DNA from: Bradyrhizobium sp. AZCC 1719 | GTDB lineage: Bacteria > Pseudomonadota > Alphaproteobacteria > Rhizobiales > Xanthobacteraceae | NCBI RefSeq assembly: GCF_036924525.1 | Contig: NZ_JAZHRU010000001.1 | Location: 620,001 to 684,000, forward strand | Reading direction: 5' to 3' | Length of the DNA stretch: 64,000 bases | Shown here: piece by piece, positions 7,703 to 17,000 of the stretch | Position numbering within the stretch: position 1 is the stretch's first letter | Layout: each line of letters opens with the position of its first letter | Made by a program: the position numbers and the translations under genes | Notes under the pieces: generated by a model | The model's database searches: none | Told to the model about the DNA's origin: nothing | Seen by the model: the letters and a program-made list of their open reading frames with translations, nothing else

Positions 7703-9994
7703 ATGCTTATCTATGACCAGCCGATACGGCCTGACGCCAGGCCCGCCGCGGTGACCGCGCCGGCCGGCTTCAGCGTGCTCGATCTGGCCCAGCTCCTGTG
7801 GCAACGGAAGGCCGCGATCGCATCAGCGGCGCTGATCTCCGCCTGCATCGCCGTTGCGGTCGGAAAGAGCCTGACGCCGAAATACACCGCCTCCACCCAG
7901 CTCTACGTCGATCCCCGCGAATTGCAGTTGGTCGATCGCGAATTGACGCCCCGCGCCCAGGATATTTCCGGCCTCGCGATGGTCGTGGAGAGCCAGGCGC
8001 GCGTCATCACCTCGAACAACGTGCTGCTGCAGGTGATCCGCGACACCAATCTGGAAGAGGACCCGGAGTTCGGCGGCGGCGCCGCCAAGGGCCTTCTCGG
8101 ATCGCTGCTCGGCCTGTTCGGGATCGAGCTGCGCCCGACCGCCGAGCAGCAGAAGCAAGTCCAGATGAGCGCGCTGGAAGCGCTCAATCGCCACATCAAC
8201 GTCAAGAAGACCGACCGCACCTTCATCGTCGATATCGACGTCTGGTCGTACGAGCCCGCCAAGGCGGCGATGCTCGCCAACGCGATCTCGAAAGCCTATT
8301 TGGCCGAATCCAAGCAGTCGCAGGCGGCCGCGGCGCGGCGCGCGACCAGCGACCTTTCCGGCCGGCTGAAGGAACTGCAGGAACGGCTTCGCAATGCCGA
8401 GAACACGCTCGCGGTCTACAAGGCGCAGAATAATTTCGTCGGCACCCAGGACACGCTGATCAGCGACCAGCAGCTCTCCGCCAGTAACCAGCGGCTCGCG
8501 GCGGCGCGCGCGCTGACGCTCGACGCGCAGGCCAAATTCGCTCAGATCGAGGCCAGCCGCAAGGTGTCGGCCGACGCCGGCGCCATTCCCGAGGCGCTGC
8601 AGTCGGCGACCATCGCCAATCTGCGCGCGCAATATGCCGAGGCGCGAAAGCGCCAGGCGGAATTGCAGGGTGAGCTGGGACCGCGTCACCCAGCGCTGCG
8701 CCAGATGGCGCAGCAGGTGCAGGACCTGCGCCGCGCCATCAATGAAGAGGTCGAGCGCTTCGCGCAGGCCGCGAGGAACGACCTGATCCGGGCCCGTGAC
8801 TACGAAGCCTCGCTCAACAAGGCGCTGGAAGCCCAGAAGCGCCAGAGCGTCGAGATGAGCCAGGCCTCGGTGCGCCTGCGCGAACTCGAACGCGAGGTCG
8901 AGGCGAGCCGCGACGTCTATCAGTCGTTCCTGAAGCGATCGCGCGAGACCGAGGAGCAGGAGAGCCTGAACACCTCGAACGCGCGCATCATCGGCGAGGC
9001 CACCGTGCCGCAGCGGCGCACCTTCCCGCCGGCCATGAGCCTGCTCGCGATGATCGGCTTTGTGCTTGGCGGGCTCGCAGCCGCCGGCTGGATCGTCGCG
9101 GCCAACCAGTTGATGCCGGGCACGAGTCCGTTTCAGCCCCGGGACAAGGCGCCGTCGGAAGCTACCAAAGAGCCCGCCGCGCCTGAGGCTGCGAGGGACC
9201 CGCCTGCCGCCGAACTCCGAGCGCAACCCGCAGTCAGCCTGATCGAAAAGCCGCTGATCGCACGGCTGCAGGAAGCCGACGTGATGCGCACGCTCAGTGG
9301 CATCCTTGCGACTGATGGCACCGCCGACGTCACGCGCTTCGGTTGGCCGACGCTGCGCGCCGGCTTTCCGTTGATGACCGTCCTCAACGCCATGCGCGAG
9401 ATGCGCGCAGCGCTGGCCAGGCGCGCCGAGCAAACGCCGCCCGTGATGGCCGTGATCGGCGCGGGTGCGGATCAGGACCGCAGCATCGCCGCGCTGAACA
9501 TCGCGCTCGCTGCGGCGCGCGACGGCGCCAAGGTGCTGTTGATCGATGCCGACCTCACGCAGCGCGCGCTGTCGGACAAGGTGAGCCACTTGGCCAAGAG
9601 CGAGCCCAACCGTTTCGGCTGGCTCAACATCGGCGCCAAGACACCCCGCGCGATCCAGACCGCCAACGGAATTTCGATCCTGCCGGCCATCAAGGCTACG
9701 GACGCGAAGGCCGGCGACGCCATTCGAAAGGCGATTGCGCAGGCCCGTTCCACCGATGGCCATGACCTTGTGATTCTCGACGGGCCGGCGATGCCGTGGA
9801 GCCCAACCGACCGCAAACTGCTGGATATGGCCGAGGGACTGGTTGCGATCCTGCCGGTGCACCTCGACATCAACGACAGCATGGAAGACATCATCGCAGC
9901 CCTCGGCGGAGCCGAGCGCAAGCTGGTCGGTGTCGTCCTCAGCGAAGTCAACCCGACAGCGGCCGGCGAGCAGCGGGACAAGCAATATGCGTGA
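7703..9994 (+). CDS. Polysaccharide chain-length determinant with degenerate BY-kinase domain (ExoP/Wzc-like)
   Basis: About 763 residues from the ATG at 7703 (GGGG at 4-7 nt); GTG 7673 and ATG 7691 are in-frame alternatives. Transmembrane helix 1 is near residues 30-52, then a long periplasmic Wzz domain with extended coiled coil, then helix 2 near 447-470 preceded by a Pro-rich PPAMSLLAM motif typical of Wzz proteins. The C-terminal third is a CpsD/ExoP-type ATPase: LLIDADLT (Walker A') and LVILDGPA (Walker B) are present, but the Walker A position reads GAGADQDRS and lacks the GKT/S lysine. There is no terminal tyrosine cluster. It probably still controls chain length; kinase activity is doubtful. 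Confidence 0.88.
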   Translation: MLIYDQPIRPDARPAAVTAPAGFSVLDLAQLLWQRKAAIASAALISACIAVAVGKSLTPKYTASTQLYVDPRELQLVDRELTPRAQDISGLAMVVESQARVITSNNVLLQVIRDTNLEEDPEFGGGAAKGLLGSLLGLFGIELRPTAEQQKQVQMSALEALNRHINVKKTDRTFIVDIDVWSYEPAKAAMLANAISKAYLAESKQSQAAAARRATSDLSGRLKELQERLRNAENTLAVYKAQNNFVGTQDTLISDQQLSASNQRLAAARALTLDAQAKFAQIEASRKVSADAGAIPEALQSATIANLRAQYAEARKRQAELQGELGPRHPALRQMAQQVQDLRRAINEEVERFAQAARNDLIRARDYEASLNKALEAQKRQSVEMSQASVRLRELEREVEASRDVYQSFLKRSRETEEQESLNTSNARIIGEATVPQRRTFPPAMSLLAMIGFVLGGLAAAGWIVAANQLMPGTSPFQPRDKAPSEATKEPAAPEAARDPPAAELRAQPAVSLIEKPLIARLQEADVMRTLSGILATDGTADVTRFGWPTLRAGFPLMTVLNAMREMRAALARRAEQTPPVMAVIGAGADQDRSIAALNIALAAARDGAKVLLIDADLTQRALSDKVSHLAKSEPNRFGWLNIGAKTPRAIQTANGISILPAIKATDAKAGDAIRKAIAQARSTDGHDLVILDGPAMPWSPTDRKLLDMAEGLVAILPVHLDINDSMEDIIAALGGAERKLVGVVLSEVNPTAAGEQRDKQYA

Positions 9995-10811
9995 GCGCCG
10001 CGCAAATCCCGTCGGGCGAGCCGCCACGGCCAGCATACCGCGCATCACGCTCGGCGGGCTGCGGCTCGCTGTGCTGGATCTCGAGCAGACCGCGGACTTC
10101 ATGGTCGACATGGTATTCCCGCAACGCCGCATCAATCGTCCGCTCTATCTGACCTCGGCCAATGGCGAGGTGCTGGCGCGTTGCTCGACCGAGCCGATGA
10201 CCGACCGGCTGTTCCGGGCCGCCGATCTGATCAATGCCGACGGCCAACCGCTGGTGACGTTGTCGCGGCTGAAATCAAGGACGCCGCTGCCCGAGCGTGT
10301 CGCGACCACTGACTTGTTCCACGTCGTCGCCCGCAAGGCACAGGCGGCCGGCCTGACCTTCTACCTGTTCGGCGCGGACGAGACTGAGAATGCCGCCGCG
10401 GTCGCCAGCGTTCGCAGGCAATATCCCGATCTCAAGATCGTCGGCCATTGCCACGGCTATCTCCGGGGCGAGACGCTGCGCGCCAAGGTCGCCGAAATCA
10501 ACGCGCTGGCGCCGGACTATCTCTGGGTCGCGCTCGGCGTTCCCTATGAACAGGCTTTCGTCGAGGAATTCGCGCCCGCGCTCTCCAATGTCGGCGTCAT
10601 CAAGACGGCCGGTGGACTGTTCAATTTCCTGTCAGGCAGCCGCACCCGCGCGCCGCTGTGGATGCAGCATGCGGGCCTCGAATGGGCTTGGCGCATCTGG
10701 CTGGAGCCGCGCCGCCTGTTCTGGCGCTATTTGACCACCAATCCGCGCGCGCTTTATCTGTTACTGAACAGGAGCCGATCGAGAAACATCGGCGGGACAC
10801 AAAACCGATGA
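9987..10811 (+). CDS. WecG/TagA/CpsF family glycosyltransferase (GT26)
   Basis: 274 residues from ATG 9987, overlapping the end of the Wzz-like gene by 8 nt; a longer frame exists only inside that gene. The order LYLTSANGEVLAR, DLINADGQPLVTLSRL, FYLFGADETENAAAV, PDYLWVALGVPYEQAFVEE and VGVIKTAGGLFNFLSGSRTRAP matches the GT26 family throughout (the ADG, G-G/A and LGxPxQE-type motifs). Such enzymes add ManNAc(A), glucose or related sugars to lipid-linked intermediates at the cytoplasmic membrane face. Its stop overlaps the galE start by 4 nt. Confidence 0.9.
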   Translation: MRERRANPVGRAATASIPRITLGGLRLAVLDLEQTADFMVDMVFPQRRINRPLYLTSANGEVLARCSTEPMTDRLFRAADLINADGQPLVTLSRLKSRTPLPERVATTDLFHVVARKAQAAGLTFYLFGADETENAAAVASVRRQYPDLKIVGHCHGYLRGETLRAKVAEINALAPDYLWVALGVPYEQAFVEEFAPALSNVGVIKTAGGLFNFLSGSRTRAPLWMQHAGLEWAWRIWLEPRRLFWRYLTTNPRALYLLLNRSRSRNIGGTQNR

Positions 10812-11818
10812 GCAGCCGTCCAGCCATTCTCGTCACCGGCGGTGCGGGCTATATCGGCTCGCATTGCTGCCGGGCGTTGGATAACGCGGGCTACCAGCCC
10901 ATTGTCTACGACAATCTTTCGACCGGCCATCACAGCTTCGCCGCGGGCACGCTGGTGGTCGGCGACATCGCCGACAGGACGACGCTGGCGCGGACCTTTG
11001 CCGAGCATGACATTGTGGCGGTTATGCACTTCGCGGCGTCGAGCCTGGTCGGCGAATCCGTTGCCGATCCGCAGAAATACTACGTCAACAATCTGGCCGG
11101 CACGCTGTCGCTGCTCGAGACTATGCGCGCGGCCGGCTGCACCCGCCTGGTGTTTTCATCGACCGGCGCGGTCTATGGCAACGCCGACAGCAAGGCGCTG
11201 CGCGAGGACTATCCCTGCGCGCCGATCAACCCCTACGGCGCCTCGAAATGGATGATCGAGCGCGTGCTGTGGGATTATCGCATAGCCTATGGCTTCGGCT
11301 CGTTCGCACTGCGCTACTTCAACGCCGCTGGCGCCGACCCTGCCGGCGGCATCGGCGAATTGCGCGAGGTGGAAACCCACCTCATCCCCCGCGCCATGAT
11401 GGCGCTGCAGGGACATGTGCCTGATTTCGCCGTGTTCGGCGACGACTACGACACGCCCGACGGAACGGCGATCCGCGACTACATCCACGTGACCGATCTG
11501 GCGGCTGCCCACGTACTTGCGCTCGAGCTTCTGCTGCAGGGGCACACCGGCGGCGCCTTCAATCTCGGCACCGGCAACGGCTTTTCGGTGCGCGAAATCC
11601 TCGCGGCGATCGCCGCCGAGACCGGCCGCGAAGTCCCGCATGTCGTCAAGCCCCGCCGACCAGGCGATCCGACCTATCTGGTCGCCGATCCCTCCGCCGC
11701 ACGCGCGACATTGAACTTCCGTCCCGCCCATTCGGATCTGGCCACGATCATCCGTACCGCCTGGGCGTGGCACAGGAAGGCTCACCCGCTGAAGACGGGT
11801 GCGCCTGGTCGCGATTGA
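10808..11818 (+). CDS. galE: UDP-glucose 4-epimerase
   Basis: 336 residues from ATG 10808, overlapping the previous stop as ATGA. It is an extended SDR: TGGAGYIGSH for NAD binding at the N-terminus, the Ser of SSTGAVYG, and the catalytic Tyr/Lys of NPYGASKWM. ALRYFNAAGADP and DYIHVTDLAAAH are classic GalE blocks, and length is as usual. It interconverts UDP-glucose and UDP-galactose in the cytosol and closes the exopolysaccharide run, supplying nucleotide sugar. Confidence 0.95.
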   Translation: MSSRPAILVTGGAGYIGSHCCRALDNAGYQPIVYDNLSTGHHSFAAGTLVVGDIADRTTLARTFAEHDIVAVMHFAASSLVGESVADPQKYYVNNLAGTLSLLETMRAAGCTRLVFSSTGAVYGNADSKALREDYPCAPINPYGASKWMIERVLWDYRIAYGFGSFALRYFNAAGADPAGGIGELREVETHLIPRAMMALQGHVPDFAVFGDDYDTPDGTAIRDYIHVTDLAAAHVLALELLLQGHTGGAFNLGTGNGFSVREILAAIAAETGREVPHVVKPRRPGDPTYLVADPSAARATLNFRPAHSDLATIIRTAWAWHRKAHPLKTGAPGRD

Positions 11819-11869
11819 GGCGGGATTTACTCCGAGGGCGCTTGAACCTCGGCGATCCCGATGCGGCGG

Positions 11870-11974
11870 CACCCCCACCCGTAGCTGATGCTCCGCATCA
11901 GCATCATCTTGAAGAACGGCTGCCGGAGGCCGCCTATGCCTCCCCCGCAAGCGACCGCAAGCGGGAGAGGGAGT
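11870..11974. repeat. Nested-palindrome intergenic repeat, shorter copy
   Basis: Begins with ACCCCCACCC, then CTGATGCTCCGCATCAG (a hairpin), AAGAACGGC, and CCGCCTATGCCTCCCCCGC followed by a decayed version of the closing stem. The same order of blocks recurs at 47875-48053 and, diverged, at 50616-50805. It lies just after galE and may help stop transcription. Confidence 0.7.
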
Positions 11975-12004
11975 CCGACGCGCCGTGCGGCAATCGCTCA
12001 ACTA

Positions 12005-12607
12005 CTACAGCGGCTTGATCTGCACTTTGCGGAATTTAACGACTCCGGAACCGTACTGCAGCGCGAACGGGCCGCTGGCGTGTTTTGAGTCCTGAACATC
12101 AACGGTCTTCTGGCCGTTCAGCACGACGACGAGCTGCGGCCCCTTGGCTGTGATTTCGTAGGTGTTCCACTTGCCGCCAGCCTTCGGCATCGGGTCGACC
12201 CGGGCCACATCGACAATCGCGCCGGTGCCGTAGGTCGGATCGGGCCGTTTGTCGAAGATGTTGATCTCATAGCAAATCTTGGCATCGATTTTTGCCGACT
12301 GGTCGCAGCGAATGAAAATTCCGCTGTTGGCGTCATCGTCGGCCCAGAACTCGACCTTCATCTCGAAATCCTTGTAGGAGGCCTTGCTGACGAGATACGA
12401 GGGATCCTTGCCCTCAGTGATCTTGTCCGCGACCAGCGCGCCGTCCTTCATCGCCCAATTGGCTTTGCCGACCTCGGTCCAGTCGCCCATCTTGGTGCCG
12501 TCGACAAGCGTCACCCAGCCATCGCTCTGGCCGGACGCCACGCTGGAAAATTGAACGGCGGCCGCGCCCATCAACAGGCCGGCCGCAAGTCTCGACAAAT
12601 GCTTCAT
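12005..12607 (-). CDS. Secreted DUF1080 (3-keto-disaccharide hydrolase-like) protein
   Basis: 200 residues from ATG 12607, which has GGAGG at 8 nt; ATG 12613 is too close to that site. A signal peptide (MKHLSRLAAGLLMGAAAVQF..ASG) occupies the first 27 residues. The rest is a concanavalin-like beta-sandwich of DUF1080 type: WVTLVDGTKMGDWTEVGKANW, then FEMKVEFWADDDANSGIFIR and KWNTYEITAKGPQLVVVLNG, all typical family positions. Members include 3-keto-disaccharide hydrolases and carbohydrate-binding modules, so the exact role is open. Divergent from the cupin gene at 12825 with two palindromes between. Confidence 0.82.
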   Translation of the reverse strand: MKHLSRLAAGLLMGAAAVQFSSVASGQSDGWVTLVDGTKMGDWTEVGKANWAMKDGALVADKITEGKDPSYLVSKASYKDFEMKVEFWADDDANSGIFIRCDQSAKIDAKICYEINIFDKRPDPTYGTGAIVDVARVDPMPKAGGKWNTYEITAKGPQLVVVLNGQKTVDVQDSKHASGPFALQYGSGVVKFRKVQIKPL

Positions 12608-12697
12608 GAACATAGCCTCCCATGCTGCTCTTGGTTGGGCAGCAACCTAGCATCACAAGGCCGGGCGGAAATCCCTTTTTCATGCTGCAGTTGCGTC

Positions 12698-12714
12698 ATA
12701 CGCATCGTGCGTAT
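12698..12714. promoter_or_regulatory. 17-bp palindrome, candidate operator
   Basis: ATACGCATCGTGCGTAT is a perfect inverted repeat (7-bp arms, 3-bp centre) in the divergent region between the DUF1080 and cupin genes. Such a site suits a dimeric regulator acting on either promoter; no regulator gene is adjacent. Confidence 0.45.
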
Positions 12715-12726
12715 CGCAGCCGGTCA

Positions 12727-12738
12727 CACATGCATGTG
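12727..12738. promoter_or_regulatory. 12-bp palindrome, candidate operator
   Basis: CACATGCATGTG is perfectly self-complementary and lies 13 bp after the 12698-12714 palindrome in the same divergent promoter region. It may be a second binding site of a different kind, or chance. Confidence 0.3.
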
Positions 12739-12824
12739 CGCGCCTTGTCCCACGAGAACGGGAGCGGCTAGCGTGGATGGACCACAGACATGAGCCTCGG
12801 CTCACGAGCCAATCGGAGGAATCC

Positions 12825-13292
12825 ATGAAGCTGACAAGCAGGTCTTGGCGATGCCTCGTGATACTGCTGCCGTTCATTGCAATGACGGGTATGACCGTTG
12901 CGACCGAACTCAATCCGGCCGCGGTCGCTTACAAACTGCCGGACCAGATTCCCTGGGGCCCAGTCAATACGGCCGGCGCACAAAGCGCCGTCGTGGTCGG
13001 CGATCCCGCAAAACCCGGCTTCTACATGGTCTACAACAAGTGGACCAAGGGCAATCATTTCAGCCGTCCGCACTTCCATCCCAACGATCGCTACATCGTC
13101 GTGCTGCAGGGCACGTGGTGGGTCGGCACAGGGCCGAAATTCGATCCGGCCAACACGACACCGATGCCGGCCGGCAGTTTCGTCACGCATTTCGGCAAGC
13201 AGGTGCATTGGGACGGCGCCAAGGACGAAGACGCCGTGCTGCTGATCATGGGCGAAGGTCCGGCGACCTCAACGGCGGCAGAAGAGAAATAA
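12825..13292 (+). CDS. Exported cupin-domain protein
   Basis: 155 residues from ATG 12825 with GGAGGA at 5 nt. Residues 1-30 form a signal peptide or N-terminal anchor (RSWRCLVILLPFIAMTGMTVA). The mature part is a small cupin: HFSRPHFHPNDRYIVVLQGTWWVG carries the H-x-H...E/D-type first motif (HFHPNDR) and PAGSFVTHFGKQVHWDG the second motif with its His. It can bind a metal in a beta-barrel, probably in the periplasm. Substrate unknown. It reads away from the DUF1080 gene. Confidence 0.8.
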   Translation: MKLTSRSWRCLVILLPFIAMTGMTVATELNPAAVAYKLPDQIPWGPVNTAGAQSAVVVGDPAKPGFYMVYNKWTKGNHFSRPHFHPNDRYIVVLQGTWWVGTGPKFDPANTTPMPAGSFVTHFGKQVHWDGAKDEDAVLLIMGEGPATSTAAEEK

Positions 13293-13319
13293 CTCCGGTC
13301 TCGCCGGTCTATTCCCGCC

Positions 13320-13345
13320 GGCAACTATTTTGGGTGAGGCGCGTT
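13320..13345 (+). promoter_or_regulatory. Candidate EcfG-type (general stress response) promoter
   Basis: GGCAAC at 13320-13325 and CGTT at 13342-13345 are separated by 16 nt, one mismatch from the alphaproteobacterial EcfG consensus GGAAC-N16/17-CGTT. It lies about 33 nt before the DUF2171 gene. Matched by eye only. Confidence 0.4.
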
Positions 13346-13378
13346 TTTATGTTCTCAACCAGCTTAGGGATGTAGAAC

Positions 13379-13618
13379 ATGGCTGTTACCGCGCAGATCA
13401 AGGAACACATGGACGTCATCTCGTCGGACAGGAAGACGGTCGGAAAAGTCGATCATCTCGAAGGACCCGACAAGATCAAGCTGACCAAGCAGAGTTCGCC
13501 TGATGGTGAGCATCACCACTTCATTCCGGTGTCATGGGTCGATCACGTCGATCAGCACGTGCATCTCAATAAATCGGGCGCGGATGTGACCGCGCACTGG
13601 CAGCACGGCCGGCAGTGA
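13379..13618 (+). CDS. DUF2171 family small protein
   Basis: 79 residues from ATG 13379 (AGGGA at about 9 nt). It fits DUF2171: an N-terminal IKEHMDVISSDRKTVGKVDHLEG, similar to the start of PRC-barrel-like modules, and a HHFIPVSWVDHVDQHVHL strand region. It is soluble, His-rich in the middle, and has no catalytic signature. Homologues are small cytosolic proteins of unknown role. The candidate EcfG promoter upstream suggests induction in general stress, which is inference. Confidence 0.85.
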   Translation: MAVTAQIKEHMDVISSDRKTVGKVDHLEGPDKIKLTKQSSPDGEHHHFIPVSWVDHVDQHVHLNKSGADVTAHWQHGRQ

Positions 13619-13678
13619 CCGGCTGACACGCATTGCGCCGCGTGCGGATGTGGATATCATCTGATGACAGGAGATGGG

Positions 13679-14032
13679 ATGCATCCGGCGGCGCGATTGC
13701 AGTTCGAACGCTTGATCGGCGAGTATGCACGCTGGCGGGCTGTTCCCGAAACCGAACGATCGCCCGCCCCGGCATGGTGGTGGGGACCGGCGATGGAGTT
13801 GCGTAGCGCGCCGCAATCCCTTCCAGCGGAATGGTGTGCCGAGCTTGGCCTGCCCAACCAGGCGACATATGCCGCCGCGGCAGAACTCCTCCTCAAAGCC
13901 ATCGCGGGACAGACGACCCTGCCCTGGCCGGACGACTTTCCTCGCAAGGCTTCGGACACCAAGGCTTCGGACACCAAGCTCGCGCGTGAGCTGCACCCGC
14001 AGCCGTCAGACGACAGTGCGTTCCAACCCTGA
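13679..14032 (+). CDS. Conserved hypothetical protein, 117 aa
   Basis: I start at ATG 13679, which has AGGAG at about 5 nt; ATG 13664 is in frame but lacks a site. The protein begins MHPAARLQFERLIGEYARWR, a helical stretch, followed by a Trp-rich block (APAWWWGPAMEL) and a second helical region. The C-terminus carries an exact tandem duplication (KASDT twice). No known domain recognised. Its last 27 nt overlap the 3' end of the convergent GGDEF-EAL gene. The good ribosome site and plausible codon use favour a real gene. Confidence 0.6.
   Translation: MHPAARLQFERLIGEYARWRAVPETERSPAPAWWWGPAMELRSAPQSLPAEWCAELGLPNQATYAAAAELLLKAIAGQTTLPWPDDFPRKASDTKASDTKLARELHPQPSDDSAFQP
13946..13975 (+). repeat. 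Exact 15-bp tandem duplication within a gene
   Basis: AAGGCTTCGGACACC occurs twice back to back, adding KASDT to the hypothetical protein in frame. Probably a recent slippage event. Confidence 0.85.
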
Positions 14033-17000
14033 CCCGGCTTCCGGCTGCAGCGGCGGCGAGGCGAGCCGCGGTTCGGCCCGAAGCAAATCGGCCATCTGGA
14101 TTGCAGGTAGCGGTTTCGAGAACAGGAAGCCTTGCATCTCGTCGCAGGCGTGATTGCGCAGGAACGCCTCCTGCTCAACGGTCTCGACGCCCTCCGCAAT
14201 GACGGTCATGCCAAGCGCCTTGCCCATGCTGATGATCGCCTGCGCAATGGCCTGGTCTTCGGAATCGACAGGCAGGTCGCGAATGAAAGAGCGATCGATC
14301 TTGATGGTATCGATCGGGAACTGCTTCATCAGCGACATCGACGAATAGCCGGTTCCGAAATCGTCGATCGCAAGGCGAATGCCGCGGCTCTGGATCGCGT
14401 CGAGCACCTTGATCGCGCGCGAGACATTCCGCATCACCATGCTTTCGGTGACTTCAAGCTGCAGCAGCACCGGCGACATGCCGCTTGCCAACAACGCCTC
14501 GTCGACATCGTGCAACAGATGCGGATCGGCGAATTGCCGCGGCGACAGGTTGACCGCCATCGTCACCGGCCGCAGGCCACGGCGCTGCCAGGCCATGTTC
14601 TGCGCGCAGGCTTCCTTGAGCACCCAGCAGCCGATCGGAACGATCAGGCCGGTTTCTTCGGCGAGCGGAATGAATTGTCCCGGGGATACGGTGCCGAGCT
14701 CGGGGTGCACCCAGCGCAGTAGCGCCTCGACGCCGGTGATCTGGCCGCTCGCCATGTCGATCTTCGGCTGATAATGCAGCGAGAACTGGTCGCGCTCCAG
14801 AGCGCGGCGAAGCGCGCTCTCCAGCGTCAGCCGCTCGATCGATTGCGTCTTGATCTCCTTGGTAAAGAAGCGGAAGCCGTTCTTGCCGTCTTCCTTGGCG
14901 AGATACATCGCCATATCGGCGTTCTTGGTCAGCGTCTGCATGTCGGTGCCATCCGACGGATACATCGCAATTCCGATCGAGGCGGTGGTGTGGCATTCGT
15001 GACCGCTGAGCTGCAGCGGCTGGCCGAGTACGGAGAGAAGCTCGCCGGCGATGCGCTCTACCTCGTGACGCTCGGCCGCCTGCTCCAGAATGACCACGAA
15101 CTCGTCGCCGCCGAGCCGCGCCACGACATCGCTCGAGCGCAGCGCGCGGCGCAGCCTGTCGCCGATTTCCACCAGCAGCATGTCGCCGGCGTCGTGCCCC
15201 AGCGAATCGTTGATGACCTTGAACCTGTCGAGGTCGATGAACAGCAGCGCAAACTGCCGCTGGTCGCGCGCAGCGGCATTGATCGCGCGGCGCAGCATGC
15301 CGTTGAACATTTCCCGGTTCGGCAGGTTGGTCAGGCTGTCGTGCGACGCCAGGTACTCGATCCGCTCGTCCGCGCGGGTCTTCTCATCCGCGCGGTCGAA
15401 ATTCTCCAGCGCAAAGGACACATTGTCGACGAGCCGTTGCAACAACTCGGCAAATTCGGGCGTGAACGTATCCTTCTCGCGCGACATGAACGACATCACG
15501 CCGACGGCTTTCCCATGCACCAGCAGGGGAAACGAAGCGCCGGAATTCGTGCCATCAAGACGCGCTCTGTGGTGAAACGCCTCGGCATTGGGATCCGCGA
15601 GGTAGTCGTTGATGATGCAGGCCCGCTGCGAACGGATCGCCTGACCGCACAGTCCACGTCCCTCCGGGTGCGCCTCACTGGCCGATAGCTTTGCCAGACG
15701 TGCGCTGAGGGCGGTCGGACCGGCAGCAGCGACAACGTCGAGATAATCGCTGTCGGGCTTCGTCAACACGATAGAGGTCAAGGTGAACTTGCCGCCGTCG
15801 GCCGCGGCCTCGCACACCAGGTCGAACAGTTCAGCCCGCGACGTCGCGCGAATGATCGCCTCATTGGTCGCGCTCAGCGCCGCCAGCATGCGCGTCAGGC
15901 GCTCCTTCTGGATTTCGGTCCTCGCCTTGTCGTCGGCACGGTCGAAATTCTCCAGCGCGAAAGATACGTTGTCGGCCAATCGCTGCAGCAGTTCGACGAA
16001 TTCGGGAGTGAAGGTGTCCTTATCCAAGGACATGTAAATCATGACGCCAACTGGCTCGTCATGCACCAAGAGGGGAAAGGCGGCGCCCGACTGAGCGCCA
16101 TAGCTACCTACGACGGCTTGGAAGGCGGCAACGCGCTGGTCGCCAACATAATCATTGGTGATGCATGGACGCCTGGTTCGGAACGCCGTTCCGCTGAGCC
16201 CACGTCCCTCGGGACGGCTTTCATCCGTCGACAACCTGACGTGCCGCGTCGCCTCGGCTGCCGGGCCGGAGGCGGCCACGATCCTGAGAAGGTCGCTGGC
16301 CGGAGTAGCCAGTGCAATGGTGGCCGACGTGAACCTGCCGCCATTTGCCGCCGCTTCGCACACGAGATCAAAGAGCTCCGTGCGGGATTTGGCCCGCATG
16401 ATGGCTTCGTTGGTCCTGCTCAAAGCAGCGAACATCCGCGTCAGGCGCTCTTTCTGACTTTCGGTCCTAGCCTTCTCGTCCGCACGGTCGAAATTTTCCA
16501 GCGCGAACGACACATTCTCCGTGAGCCGCTGCAGCAGTTCGGCAAATTCGGGCGTGAACGTGTCTTTCTCGGACGAGATGAAGAACATCACACCGACGGG
16601 CTGACCGGAAACGAGCAGCGGAAATGCAGCGCCCGACATAGCGCCGTCGCTGTGAATGAACTGACGAAATGCCGATCCTCGCGGATCGGCCCGAAAGTCG
16701 TTTGCGATGCAAGCTCGCCTGGAGCGGAACGCATTACCGCAGAGACCGCGCCCTTCAGGCAGATCCGCGTTGGTCGAGACCTTGACCCGCCGCATGTTGT
16801 TTGCCGTCGGCCCTGCCACGGCCACCAGATCGATGTCGTAGCTGTCGGGGCGGGCCAACAGGATACTGGTCGAGTTGAACCGCCCACCGTTCGCGGCAGC
16901 TTCGCACACCAGTTCGAACAGCTCTGCCCGCGACGTCGCACGGACGATCGCTTCGTTGGTGGCGCTGAGCGCAGCCAGCATGCGCGCCAGACGTTGCTTC

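Noticed and set aside
7823..10135. 770-codon open frame on the minus strand opposite the Wzz-like gene
   Set aside because: Arg/His/Gly-rich low-complexity translation, mirror of a high-GC gene; the plus strand has clear Wzz and ATPase domains.
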